The notes beneath the pieces were generated by a model. It made no database searches, had not been told where the DNA came from, and saw nothing but the letters and a program-made list of their open reading frames with translations. A stretch of 64,000 bases of DNA, from positions 159,482-223,481 of the forward strand of contig JABANP010000041.1 in NCBI GenBank assembly GCA_013115135.1, read 5' to 3'. Origin of the DNA: Perkinsus olseni (Eukaryota > Perkinsozoa > Perkinsida > Perkinsidae). The position numbers and the translations under genes were made by a program. Positions 22,374-33,475 of the stretch are shown piece by piece (position 1 is the first letter of the stretch; every line of letters begins with the position of its first letter).

Positions 22374-24447
22374 ATGGCTACCAAAGATGATGCCCATCGG
22401 CTGTGGCCCCTCCTAGAGCGGCTCAGGCAGCCCTCGGCCATCACCCCGGACACCGTCCCTGTGATGGAGCGGTGGCTGGCCGCGGCGGCCGACAAGATAT
22501 GTTCCAACCCGAACGAGAACATAGACTGGATACAGGTCATCTGGGCCATCTGCGACAACTCCGCCAAGGTCGACAAACGACTAAGTCGCCGGGCAGTCCT
22601 TACTGGTGTCGCCGTTGTTAAGGACATCATACCCGCTTACAAGAGCACTGGGGTGGGGGTGCAAAAAACGAATAAGAAATTGAGCAAACAGGCTGAGGAG
22701 ATCCTCACCTACGACCTCCTCGAGTGTGCTTCCCTGTGGACCTTCAATGATTTCGACCGGCTGTTGGCGATGGTAGTGTCGAGTGCTGCTGGTGGTGACA
22801 CGGCGGCTATCAGAGCGATCGAAGGTGTGCTAAAGGATGATGAGGCTGTTGAAGTTGCCACGAAAAAATAGTTATCATGATCGGCAAGGTGAAAAGTCCG
22901 CAGCAGTTGGTCCACCTGGCGCCCGTTACTGAGGCTGGCCAGGACCGATACCAGCAGCAACATCATCGAAGAACAACATAACCTATCCGTTAAACTCGCC
23001 TCGGGAGAGGAGGACACCGACATCAACCGCGACTTGGACGCTGGCTTCGCTGGCCTTAACAAGGAGCGGGTTCGGAAGGCGGAGGCTGTGGTCCTGGCCG
23101 AGGTGTTGGTGGTCTACCTGAGGGTGCTGCGGACGGCCCATCTGTATCCGAAGGAGGTGATAGTGGAGTGCTTGAAGGGGATCGGGGAGAAGGCTGATGC
23201 TGCCAATTTGGAATTGGTCATTGAAATAGCTCACGAACTTCGGGATTTCTTCGCTGAGCAACTCGCCAGCGGCAGTGATAATGGACCGCTGTTGGCCGCC
23301 CATGCTGCTCTAGCCCTACTCAAGCTGGCAGGCTCCTCGGCAGGAAAGGCGATAGGAGAGGTAGTATCGGGGACAGGGGTTAGGGATCGCCGGAGCGAAG
23401 AAGTCGAAGTGCTAAACTCCACCATTAAAGTCAGTGGATTTGATTCCGGGGGCCTAGGACGAGCATGTCTTTCGTTTTTTTATCGGTGACAGGGGCGTAC
23501 CACTCCTCCCGCAACTCCTGTGCAACCGCTTGACTGATATGGCATCGGCCTGACTGCTGCTCGACTATCGTTACATCCCGTACTTCGTCGCTGCAGCACA
23601 TACGAGTGGCTGTCAAGTGATCTTCTGTCATCCTCCTCAGCCCGTCCAAGGGGCCCTGGCTACCTGTCTCGAGTCCCTACCAAAGTTACTACGACTTCTG
23701 CTAAGTCAAGAGGATGCCATCGGCCTCCTGGAGGACCTCTGCCGAGGGGTCATGGGCGTGGACGCCACCCTCGGTGGCAGTAAGAATGCCGCGCCGTGGA
23801 TGGCCAAGGCGATGGGGGAGGCGATAGTCACTACACCCTTCGGGAGGGAGTCGGCACACACTCTGTTGGAGATACTTACAAAGTGAGCTAGAGGTGTCAG
23901 AATCTGCGTCGCTGGACCGCCTCTTCAGATTCGGGTCTGTCCGAGGCTGCCTCGATGAAGAGGGTATGATCGTTGGCCTTGACTACACCCATCCGGTGTG
24001 TCTCTACTGGACTGCCGTCGCTGCAGGGTAATGACGATGGTACCGCGTTGGAGTATTCCTCTTCACTGCAGGTTCCACTACGACCCCGAGTGCTCGAAAG
24101 TTATCATACCACAACTCCACCGATTCTCCCGGGATCTGGACCGCAACCGCCGCGGCGGCAGCAGCCAGACGACTAGCAGCATCTCTGTCAAACGCGCTGT
24201 AGTGGCAACAGGTAATACCGACTCTGAACCCTTACCAGCTCGAAGCAGGCCTCGAATGACGGCGTCGATGATAATACCGTCATCCACGCATTTGACAGGT
24301 GATGATGATGTTGATGAGGTTTCCGCGGTCCTCGAGGATTCCTGGCTTTGGTCCGACTCCCTCCGCAGCAAACGACAAAGGGTATCCGCTATGAACTCTA
24401 CCAGTAGCGCCACCGCCCTCAAGAACGCCGCCTCGCGATTCCAGTAA
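22374..24447 (+). CDS. Nucleolar complex protein 3 (NOC3)-like
   Basis: Starts MATKDDAHRLW at 22374. Signature segments of the NOC3/CBF family appear in order: RRAVLTGVAVVKDIIPAYK (family '[21 protein letters not shown]'), the intron-joined IEVIMIGKVKSPQQLVHL, EAVVLAEVLVVYLRVLRTA ('LNIVFVTYFRILKKA'), ANLELVIEIAHELRDFF ('INVEFFDDLLVVLHTLI'), and a C-terminal HYDPECSKVIIPQLHRFS ('RRHYHPIVQRFAAHL'). The last frame ends at 24445-24447. NOC3 pairs with NOC2 in pre-60S ribosome assembly and also acts at replication origins in yeast. Introns are short (one of about 44 nt at about 22828-22871). Several joins between 22900-22990 and 23460-23640 are unresolved, so the exon map is approximate. The family's basic N-terminal extension seems reduced. 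Confidence 0.65.
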
Positions 24448-24633
24448 GCCTTCGCTGTGTGCGCCTGTCGAGATGACTTTCCTGTCAGGCCGGTCGCCGC
24501 CGCGAAGGACTGGCAAAATCGGCTGCCTTCATAAAGATGTTGTTTCGCCCGCCCAACGTTTTCTACTTCCTTTTTAACGGCTCTGTGTTGACTGGTAACT
24601 CAACCCATTATGCGGAGAAAAGGTCTTCATAAT

Positions 24634-24654
24634 AATTTCGTGGCGCGCGAAATT
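24634..24654 (+). repeat. AATTTCGTGGCG motif, palindromic intergenic copy
   Basis: AATTTCG-TGGCGCG-CGAAATT, 7-bp arms and a 7-base loop, in the interval between the convergent NOC3-like gene and the next minus-strand gene. It could be a transcription-end or processing hairpin, or a remnant of a mobile sequence. Confidence 0.75.
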
Positions 24655-24837
24655 TTCGAGCCGCCTAAGAGGCGTTGGAATCACTCGTCTAAAGGCGCCC
24701 ATTTATTGCCGATTGGACTGCTGTCACCGTCAGCTTTGCCGAACGCCTCCGATCCCCAATTTTGGAAGTGGCATCGCAGGCCAAGGTAACTGAAATTAAG
24801 GAAATGCAAGACTGTGCAAGATTGCAAGGGAAGCATG

Positions 24838-26070
24838 TTACGGCCCTGTGCCTCGCATTCCGACTGTAGCAGCGATCACACCGGACATCTGCGTCCAGGA
24901 CTTGGCTGCAACGGTGACTCCGACCCCGGCGACGGTCGAAAGTCTAGCCTTCAACAACCATGTCTGAGGGGGACGATTTGGGAAAGGAACGGTATGTCGT
25001 AGAGATCTCACTCTGTTGGGCTGCCATGATGCCCCAACTGCGACCTCGGATTTGCCGGTATCTCCGTGACGAGTTGCCTCTACTGCTAGGTCGACATAGT
25101 TGGCTACTGCTGCGATATGCTTATCTTCGAGGATGTTGTAGCACTGAAAGCCGATGCGTCGAAACCCGCAGAGGTTCAATCCCGGCACCTTCCGTTGCAT
25201 GACGATGAGTTGATGATAGGCAGCCGTGACTGACTTGGTGGCGCTGTTGTACTCCCCGACCAATTGATAGTCCCCACCACTCGGTATGTAATTAGAATCT
25301 CCCGAGGACGCCGAGGAGAAGGCTCCCACACAACGGTATCTGCAGGATGCAAGGGTCAACCAAAGATACGCCTCACCATCTCACCCAACCTACCCGAAAG
25401 GTTCGCCATTCATGCTCACTGCGGCTTGGATACCCGCCGAGAGACCTGATAGAGTCGCTCAGAGCAGCAAACTGAAAACTCGGCTGAACTTACCGAATTG
25501 CGTCCGTCCCCAGAGCCAGCCCGAAAACAAGGGGGAAGCCACGTCCTCTGTGATGGTGGAAGAGGAGGAAGCCACTGAGCTGCCGCTGACCCCGCAGCTC
25601 TCGCTTGTAGTGGAAGTTGCGGTACTGGAGCCAGCACTGGCCAGAGGCGACGCACTGTGATGACTAGAGCCCAAGCACACACCGTAGGATGCATCTGTGT
25701 AGTCCACGCGTAGACCTAAGATACCCCCAAATGGGTGGAAGCACGGGTATGTCGCGCGGCTACCAATATTGTTGTCCTCGGCGGTCTTTCCCTGACCCAG
25801 GGTGCCGAAGACAGCGGCGGTGCCCTCGTCCTTTAGACCAATCGGACGGGATATAAAACCACTCGCTGAGAGGCCACCCGAGGTGGTAAGACGTACACTC
25901 CCAGCCGCATCAAGCGGGGACCAAGGGCCACTGAGCAACAGAGGGCGTTCGAGGAGTACTATCGCACTCCGACCTACTCAGCTGGCAACGAGGCTTTGAT
26001 TTGAAGGCCGTCCGTGCCGGTATCCAAATATTCCACCTTCGTCACAGCACCCTTGAGGTCGACACTGTAG
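24838..26070 (-). CDS. Unidentified protein, possibly a beta-barrel
   Basis: Exons join well: ...VEYLDTGTDGLQIKASLPA + DGPWSPLDAAGSVRLTTSGG (intron about 25927-25974), a Ser/Thr-rich linker, then DYQLVGEYNSATKSVTAAYHQLIVMQRK + CYNILEDKHIAAVANYVDLAV (45-nt intron at about 25151-25195) and ASWQPNR + TWLLKARLSTVAGVGVTVAAKSW (47-nt intron), stop at 24838-24840. Alternating polar/hydrophobic strands and the glycine-rich, strand-like C-terminus suggest a beta-barrel outer-membrane protein. I considered the mitochondrial porin/Tom40 type but found no diagnostic motif. The 45-nt intron starts GTGCCGGGATTGAACCTCTG, like the intron at about 11814. The start codon was not located. Confidence 0.45.
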
Positions 26071-26284
26071 GGTATCTAATGACATAGCAGGGCCTCAGGT
26101 AGACGTGCAAATTCACGCGTAAATTGAGAGGAAAATTTTTCTTTGAGGCTCACGATTTTGGGCGGAAAAATGAGGGTTTCAGAGTTTAGTCGCCGATCTA
26201 GGCATACCAATGATCTGTATAAAATCTGGTTATTTTCCCTCCGAGGCGCGAACCACTCCTAGACGATCCCCTTTGGCATAGCCC

Positions 26285-27011
26285 TTAGCCGACTAGAGCC
26301 ACGAACTTCGGAAACCCTACTGTGACATTCGCCTCCACCTTAGCGAACGGCGGCTGCTCGGGCGCTACTGAGAATGACAGATGTGCCTGAGAGAAAGCGA
26401 ATGAGGCTCTGTCCTTCGCGACCACCGATAAAAGATTCTCACCGCCTCGGCGATGTTCTCATTGAGGACCCTCTGTCTAGGTCTCTGCATCAATAAGTGC
26501 TGTGATAACGGTTTAGTGAAGCGTTCCACTGAGTCGTCGATGACGGTCCGGAACCGAGGCGGTACGAGGACGAAGGACGGCTCCTTGACAGCCTCGGACT
26601 CCTCGGAGTCGGAGGCACTAGACCTGGCGAGAAGAAATGCGAGAGCAGTTCGCGATTTCAGAGGAGTTTCGCAGTGAAAAGTGTATTGCCGTTCGCAGCG
26701 ACGCGACAGTCCATAAAAAAGTAACAAATCGTGATGACGAATCGAAAATTTTCTCAAGGTGTGTTTCCAAGGCTCATTGCGATCTTTGGAGATCCTCGAC
26801 CATCTGCCAGAAGAATCTCCGTTCTCTATTCGTTCAGGGCCAGCCACACCCTGGTTGGCTCCCCATGGACCTCTCGATCACACAAAATTAACGGAAATAA
26901 ACGACCACATAAGCAAGCCAATTTCGGGCCGGTGCCCACCACGGGTCACCTCTTATCTGCCGCGATACTGTCGTAATCCGCTCCTTCGATGGGCGAGGTT
27001 GCGCTACTCAT
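26285..27011 (-). CDS. Unidentified multi-exon protein
   Basis: Probable start MSSATSPIEGADYDSIAADKR at 27011 (an in-frame upstream ATG exists at 27191). A clear coding exon covers about 26420-26640: SSASDSEESEAVKEPSFVLVPPRFRTVIDDSVERF...QRVLNENIAEAVRIFYRW. A last segment, AHLSFSVAPEQPPFAKVEANVTVGF, stops at 26285-26287. The splice joins between these blocks are not all clear. No family was recognised. Confidence 0.4.
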
Positions 27012-27692
27012 ACTTGACAAAGGCACGATTGGAAAATGTAAACTGTGAGAAGGTCTCTTGGCCAGACAAAATGCAGAGAATGACAGTCGACGACGGGGCT
27101 CAGTGGCAGAACCACCACTGGTCGTCGAGTGTCTGCAATCAAGCGAGACTACCGATGAAGGACTACTGAAATCTCTATTTGTCATCCCCAACCTGTCTCA
27201 CAAGTCGTAGTCTGCAGAGCCCAGTACTGCTATTCAGGAAAATACAATAGTATAAGAGCTGCTACGGGCGTGAACATGAGCCTGGTGAGATGAGTCACTC
27301 CAGACCCCTCGCCAGACTGCGCCCAGACTCGCCCCTCCACACACCACCCAACTTAGTGAACTTAACAGGTATGCTGTGTGATAACACTATCCAGTATGTT
27401 TGTAAACGTGTATTCCAGCTCGAAACTGTATGCTGAGACGCTCGAGCATCAGCAGAAGGAGGAGCTGGAACTGACGAAAGAATTGTATTTAGTAATGAAG
27501 AAGAGTAAACAACAAGAATGATAATATAACGCTCTTCAAAAGCAACAGCGGCTGACCGACCAAGTTGGCCGCCACAAATCAAACACTAAACCCTGTGGAT
27601 GTGAGAAGACCCCTTCGCTTACGGGGGCCTCAGTGTTGTTCATGCATCCTTGAAACAATGTACAAAATATCACTTTGTGATGGCGAGCTGCG
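27012..27692. other. Intergenic, no supported gene
   Basis: Between the start of the unidentified minus-strand gene and the stop of tetraspanin-like gene 1. Contains only short unsupported open frames. Confidence 0.4.
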
Positions 27693-28559
27693 TCATACCT
27701 CGACGACCTTAACGCCTGAAGGTGGCACTTGGACGGAGGTCACAGTGGCAGGCTGGGCTTCGTCCTGGGAATGTTTGTGGTTCTTCTTGCCCCAGATGAG
27801 AACGCAGGTGAAGATGGCCGGAGGCAGGGTGAAGAAGGCGACTACCCAAAGGCCAATCAATGCTCCCAACGCATAGTAGCTGACGGTTTGGATAACCTCA
27901 ACATTACTAGCACAGAAGCCTGCAGCTGCCGCCTCGTCGCCGTCAATACCATCCGCGTGAAGGGACTCCCGCATGCACTGATTGTAGGCATTCGAGCCCT
28001 GCATGATGTAGTCATCATCATTGAGAGTTGTCCCACTAGTGATCCACTTTTGCATCCTGTCTTCAATATCGTCATGATCACAAGTAACCTGGTCACACTT
28101 TACCAAAACATCACCAGGAGTGCAAGTCACATCGCAGTTGTCGTCGCGGAAGACCTTACCGTAACCCTCGCGGATATGGTCGTAAGCATGCTTGTTGCTG
28201 CCCCCAAGGTAGTTCAGCTGACCAGGGCCCATGTGCCTCAGGTTAGTAGAAGTAGCATAGAAAGCACTAGCGCCACACGCCACGATGACGAAGAGACACA
28301 GCAGAGCAGCAGTGACCAACCAGAATACGATAAGCATGCAGCGGTTCTGCTTCTTAGTGGCCAGGCAGGCAAGGAGGGCGAATATGATCATGATGAAACC
28401 AATAAACATGGCGATCCACACCCACCATACTTGCATGAGATCACGCCAGTCTGACTGTAGGTACCAGATGGCGATACCGGCCACCACACCACCTAGGGCG
28501 AAGAGGAAGAAGTTGTAGATGTAGTTAATAGTCTTTGAGCAAGAGTTGCAGCAACCCAT
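27693..28559 (-). CDS. Tetraspanin-like four-TM membrane protein 1
   Basis: Intronless, 288 residues. Topology: short cysteine-containing N-terminus (MGCCNSC), TM1 about 12-33, TM2 45-65, TM3 73-96, a large loop of about 130 residues, TM4 about 228-256 and a polar tail. The loop carries C-x3-C-x8-C-x4-C (NCDVTC...KCDQVTC) plus a later FCASN, and lacks the classical CCG tetraspanin motif. It is therefore tetraspanin-like in layout only. The TM1-TM2 region (FALGGVVAGIAIWYLQ) is almost identical to that of the next gene. The N-terminal cysteines suggest palmitoylation. Plasma-membrane organiser role is inferred from topology. Confidence 0.8.
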   Translation of the reverse strand: MGCCNSCSKTINYIYNFFLFALGGVVAGIAIWYLQSDWRDLMQVWWVWIAMFIGFIMIIFALLACLATKKQNRCMLIVFWLVTAALLCLFVIVACGASAFYATSTNLRHMGPGQLNYLGGSNKHAYDHIREGYGKVFRDDNCDVTCTPGDVLVKCDQVTCDHDDIEDRMQKWITSGTTLNDDDYIMQGSNAYNQCMRESLHADGIDGDEAAAAGFCASNVEVIQTVSYYALGALIGLWVVAFFTLPPAIFTCVLIWGKKNHKHSQDEAQPATVTSVQVPPSGVKVVEV

Positions 28560-29128
28560 TGTGGATGTTCAGAAGCGATGAAAAAAAGCTGTTTGCAAGG
28601 TGAAAAAAACGAGAAGGAAAAAATCCCAGTACTGTCAAAAAGCTAGAGCGGGCCACGACGATGAACACAAAAGCAGTAGTTCTACACAACACCGAATGCG
28701 ATGTCTCCCACGGCGGAGAGGCTAACCGTTTGTTGGGTCCGAAACAGGAGCGTCACAATGGCTGTCCCGCAGTGATGTTATACGATGAACCAAAGTACGT
28801 TGAGAAGTCGTACACCCATTGGAGGCTGCTGAGGTTACCCGTTCTACCATGGGCTTCAACACAACACCTGTCGCGGCGAGTAGAGAAATTGCCAAATGGC
28901 ACAGCAACAACAACAACGGTCTGACAAAACACAAATAATTGTATAAAGGATATACGAGCTCACCAGAGGGTGGTGATGAAATAACGATTGGGGGCAAGCG
29001 GTTAAATTCGGACGACAGTGACGGTCTGAGGCGGCGTCTTTATCGGGCCTTCTTCCTCGGCGAACACTCCCTCCATCTGAACACCTCCCTCCTCCCCTTC
29101 GTCGTCATCCTCGTGAGCAGCATACGAA

Positions 29129-29944
29129 TTAGCCCGTCTTCTTTCTGAGAACCGATAACAGATAAAGATCGTATACCATTGGCACAACAGCAATAAGTAG
29201 GGCCACCCACAGGCCAATCATAGCGCCCAAGGCATAGTGGCTGACTTCATCCACGACCGAAGCATTGCTAGAGCACCACCCCTCAGCAGCTGCTTGGCTT
29301 CTCCTCATACCAGCAGTCAAAATCGTCTCATCCATGCAGTCAGTGAACGTCGCCGCTGCAGACACCCCAGTTGTCTGATAGTTTCCTTCTACCATCCACG
29401 CGTTCATCTGTTTCTCCACCTTATCCGAGTTGGTACACTTGACAGTCGAGCAGGACACGGTTGTGTTCCCCACGTCACAGGAGACATCACAGCCCTGGTC
29501 ATTCCAGACTTCCCCAAAACCCCACCTAATATGGTCATAAACGCTCCAATCAGCGTTGTGTATATAGTCTATCTCATAGGCCGACTTATGCGTGAGATTG
29601 GTCGTAGTAGCGTAGTACACTGACGAACCGCAGGCGATGATGACCAGGGCGAAGCAGACCCCAGCCCAGCACATCCAGGTGAACATCAGCAGCACCGAAT
29701 GGCGCCTGTTGAGCTCGAAGAATTCAACCACCGACAGTATCATCATAGCAAATCCCATGAAAAGGGCAATCCAAACATACCAAACTTGCATCAGTCGCCT
29801 GAACTTGGCCTGCAAGTACCAGATGGCGATGCCCGCCACTACTCCACCTGCTGCAAAAACTAGGGCGTTGTAGAGGAGAATGCCAATTTGCCGCGGAGAT
29901 GTTGACGACGGTGATTTCTCTTCTGAGAGGTCGCGAATTTCCAT
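29129..29944 (-). CDS. Tetraspanin-like four-TM membrane protein 2
   Basis: Paralogue of the 27693 gene in tandem and the same orientation. I prefer the start MEIRDLSEEK at 29944; the frame stays open to an ATG at 29995. It has four hydrophobic segments and the same extracellular cysteine spacing C-x3-C-x8-C-x4-C (GCDVSC...SCSTVKC), then WCSSN before TM4 (HYALGAMIGLWVALL). The C-terminal tail is shorter than in its neighbours (ends RKKTG). Potential N-glycosylation sites occur in the loop (for example NTT, NAS). Confidence 0.8.
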   Translation of the reverse strand: MEIRDLSEEKSPSSTSPRQIGILLYNALVFAAGGVVAGIAIWYLQAKFRRLMQVWYVWIALFMGFAMMILSVVEFFELNRRHSVLLMFTWMCWAGVCFALVIIACGSSVYYATTTNLTHKSAYEIDYIHNADWSVYDHIRWGFGEVWNDQGCDVSCDVGNTTVSCSTVKCTNSDKVEKQMNAWMVEGNYQTTGVSAAATFTDCMDETILTAGMRRSQAAAEGWCSSNASVVDEVSHYALGAMIGLWVALLIAVVPMVYDLYLLSVLRKKTG

Positions 29945-29995
29945 AGAAGCTAGAACTGATTGAACTGAGAAGAAACGACTGCGACGTTGCCACAC

Positions 29996-30738
29996 ACGTC
30001 CTACTAGCGCAATACGGCACGCTAGCCATGGCGGCCCAGGGCGTCATGAACGTAGCTCCTCTGATGGAAGTACACTTCTTCTGTTGATTGACGCGGTGCC
30101 AATAGGTGACAGCCCCTCCGTCATTACCGACACTCAAAGCCCACTGAAGCCGAAATGATGCTGCAAAGTAAGTCCCGCCAATTAGCAGCCCTCCTTGACT
30201 GACAGACTGTCGATCCAGAGCTCTCGAGCGAAGCAATGCCTAGAAGAAAAATTACAAACTTCATAGGCTTGTCTCCATGACTAGGTCGAATCTCATCACG
30301 AAGAATTACATTGTGAACTGAGCTAGTCCGCATTTACGGATTCCACCAGCCCACCAAATCAATGCAAACAATGTCCGTTAACCTAAGAGATTACTGGAAG
30401 ATTTTCCCGCTCGGGATCCGCACAACATTGGTCAACCTTAGCCACCACCCGGGTCACTCAAACACCACAGATCACTAGCCGTCCTGGATAAGACACGACT
30501 ACACGGTTTTCTTAACTTCAACAGAATCACGGTTCCGTAGTCAAGACAAATAATAGATATTCAACTAGCAGGCATCCATGACGGACAACTCGGAGGACTG
30601 CCATGAGCAAATAACAAAGTCAACGTTACCTCAGCGCTGACTGGAAGATACGATTTAGGTTGAAGCATGCAAGATACAAAAAGATACGCTCAACCACGAT
30701 ACGAGAAAGATATCGCTCAAAGAAATACAAAAACAAGA
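29996..30738. other. Intergenic between tetraspanin-like genes 2 and 3
   Basis: No coding segment I can support on either strand. Presumably the 3' region of gene 3 and the promoter of gene 2. Confidence 0.4.
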
Positions 30739-31573
30739 TTATACTCTCACGACTGTGACGCCATTCATTGGCGGAGTTTGTACTACGTCCGTCTTAGGCG
30801 AAACGACAACAGCCTTCCTCTGAGAATGAGACCACATCAACACACAGTTACCAATAGCCATGAATAACGTGAAGGCAACGATGACCCACAAGACGATCAT
30901 AGTTCCCAGAGCCCAATCCCAGAACCATTTGATAGCATAGGTATTGCTGGCGCACCAGGCCTCAGCGGCTGTCTCATCTTTGGTCGTCCTCGACTGCCGA
31001 GGCGACACAGACCTTGAAGGTGGCAACGTCAGTCGTCCACCAGTGAGGGCCGATCCAACCGTCGAGCCTGTCTTCGATCTCCTCGGTCTCACAAGTGATA
31101 GAGCCACAGCTGAGTTCATCGCCACTGATGTTGCAGTCGACGTTACAGTCATCACCAGTGAACACAGCAATGTAGCCATTTCGAATTTGCTTGTAGACAG
31201 TCTCATCGTTACCACTGACTTCATTTAGCTCTTTCGAGGTCATGCCCTTGAGGTTATCGGTACCAGTGAAAAAGATGGTAGAGGCTATAGCAGCAATAGC
31301 GAAGAGAACGAACAATACAGTAGCTGCGACCCACAGGAAAGACAACACACACTTGTTCTGCTTCAATGACCCATAGCAACCCACGAACGACAGCAGAGCC
31401 ACCAGGATACCGGCGACAACAGCAATCCAGACCCACCACTCGGCGACCCAATCGTTGTAGTCACTGACGAGGTACCATATACCCATACCAGCGACGAAGC
31501 CTCCGATGACGAAGAGAAGGAAGCAGAAGACGATGTTAGCTGACTTGCCGAGACATCTGCAGCAACTTGCCAT
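30739..31573 (-). CDS. Tetraspanin-like four-TM membrane protein 3, one-base frameshift
   Basis: Starts MASCCRCLGKSANIVF at 31573. TM1-TM3 and the loop motif C-x3-C-x8-C-x4-C (DCNVDC...SCGSITC) are all present in the first frame, which hits TGA at 30974-30976. The conserved rest (ETAAEAWCASN..., TM4 WALGTMIVLWVIVAFTLF, tail ending VTVVRV) continues one base out of frame to the stop at 30739. Skipping a single base restores alignment with the two neighbouring paralogues with no missing residues. Either a real lesion, a sequence error, or +1 frameshifting at TGA. Confidence 0.7.
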
Positions 31574-33475
31574 TGCAGCGGAGTTAAGGGAATTCAAACT
31601 AGAGGAACTGGATTGAATAAGAATGAGCGGAGCACTCGGAGGAGGGAGACAACTAGCCGACACAGGCAGACAGGAAACACAACTGTCTCTCTGAGGCATC
31701 AATGGAAGCGAAAGCCTCTTGCGGGAGTCGACACTATCACGGTCGCTTCAAGCGGTATAATAACGCAGTGTCCCTGACTTCTACGCAGTTTTCCGAGGTC
31801 TTAGCTGTTACCAACGACAGTTGGCACACTTTCCATGCTCATAGGAGAATGGGTATCGTATCCAGACCTCATGAACTCGCCTCACACCCCTGACTGCGCA
31901 GCTACAAGCAGCGCCACAAGCCTGCAACGTTCTCACTGTATTCATGTACAGTGGCAACTGGGTGCTCATCACTTGCTGCTAACGATCCTCTGAAACAAAA
32001 CCTACCTGAGATTCCGACGCGGCTATCGCTTCGAACTCACAAGACTCCGGGAGCTTCTGATGGTCCGTTGCACAAAGTCGGATAGGAGCTCAGATCGCAA
32101 GTACTCGGAATTAAGCCGAGATCAACGACACGACTAACAACGCTCCCATCTCATGCCGCCTAAAACCAGAGTTGGGATGGCCGGCACACAATGCCGAGTA
32201 GTACTATAAACTCAAAACCCTGAGAATAGAGAGAGAGGACATAGAAACGAACAGCGTAACCTCGATAGTGGCAGAGGAACCAGACAACAAGCATCATTGA
32301 CAGCAACATCATCATCATCTTCCACTACTGAGCACGGAGATTGACCATCATCAGTCAACATCAAATGTGACGTTGTAAAAGACCTACAGAACCACAACAA
32401 CACCATCTTGAACAAAACCTCTCCGCTCCACAGTCAAACAACCATTTACGCCATTATCAAAACCCCCTCCACCATCACGCAGTTGAGTGTGACGATGACG
32501 ATGATCAATCTAGTTAGCTCAGCTAGTTAGCGTCGAGAACGAGGATATGCTAACCTCAAAAGCCGCCCACCATTTTGGGGCAGCGCCTGCTAACGACAAA
32601 ATAACAGGGAAGACAACGATGATGATGTAGTTGCAAGAGGGAGAAAGATGCAATTAACCAACTTCTCTACACACTGGGCAAAAAGCCGAAAACCAAGTCG
32701 ACAATTAGTGAAAACTGTCGATACCTCAGCATCAGCATCAGCAGCAGCAGTACGACAATCGTTCGGTCACAGTGGCTCATAGCCCAATGTCTGGTCACCA
32801 GACTCTGGTGGAAACAGCTCAGCGACTCGACAAGCAAACTTGGCACAGAGATGAAGAACCAAAGGGAAAAGTAGCAGAATCGAAAGGCTAATAGTAGTAG
32901 TAGATAGCACACCACAACAAGGTGGGTTGTTAGACTAATAAGGCCTCTTCTACTGAATGGTGGTAGATACAACTGGTATCATCGTGATGATGATGACGAC
33001 GACTACTATTACGATAAGTATGATGATAGAAACTACGACTGGAGGTGAACAACACAGCCATAATAATACGACAACGAAGACGACAAGAGGGTAGGGAGAA
33101 CCCTATCATGATCAGCAGTGACAGTAACGACTATTATTATCCGACGGCAACAACCCGCACTGCCGAGGGGGTTCAACAACAGTAGGGGGAAAAATGCCGT
33201 CGTCGCTATTAGTATTATTAATAGTATAAAGATTGTGAATGGTGATAGTTGGAAATACGGCTGTGTGACCCTCTTAAGAGCGCTCGCGAAGGAAATAATA
33301 AGAATCGAGGCGCCCTTTTCCAACTATACCGGATGGGTAATGCGAGGGGAGGAAGACGACTACTGCAGTAGTGGTGGTGGTGAGTGGAGGAAATAAGGAG
33401 AATACAAACAGAAATACACGCTTAACTAAATATCATTATCACCATCATCATCATCGTCATCACAGAGGTCTCACG
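31574..33475. repeat. Long intergenic with trinucleotide-rich tracts
   Basis: About 1.9 kb between tetraspanin-like gene 3 and the NRAMP 3' end. It contains many imperfect (ATG/CAT)n, (CAG)n-like and A-rich tracts, for example around 32297-32325, 32725-32755, 32985-33030 and 33430-33460. No gene recognised. Confidence 0.5.

Noticed and set aside
24838..26070. Naming the gene Tom40, VDAC or Sam50
   Set aside because: Strand-like composition and a mitochondrial-porin feel only; no diagnostic motif could be matched by eye.
27729..28454. Plus-strand 241-codon open frame
   Set aside because: Antisense to tetraspanin-like gene 1, whose minus-strand frame has four membrane helices and paralogues.
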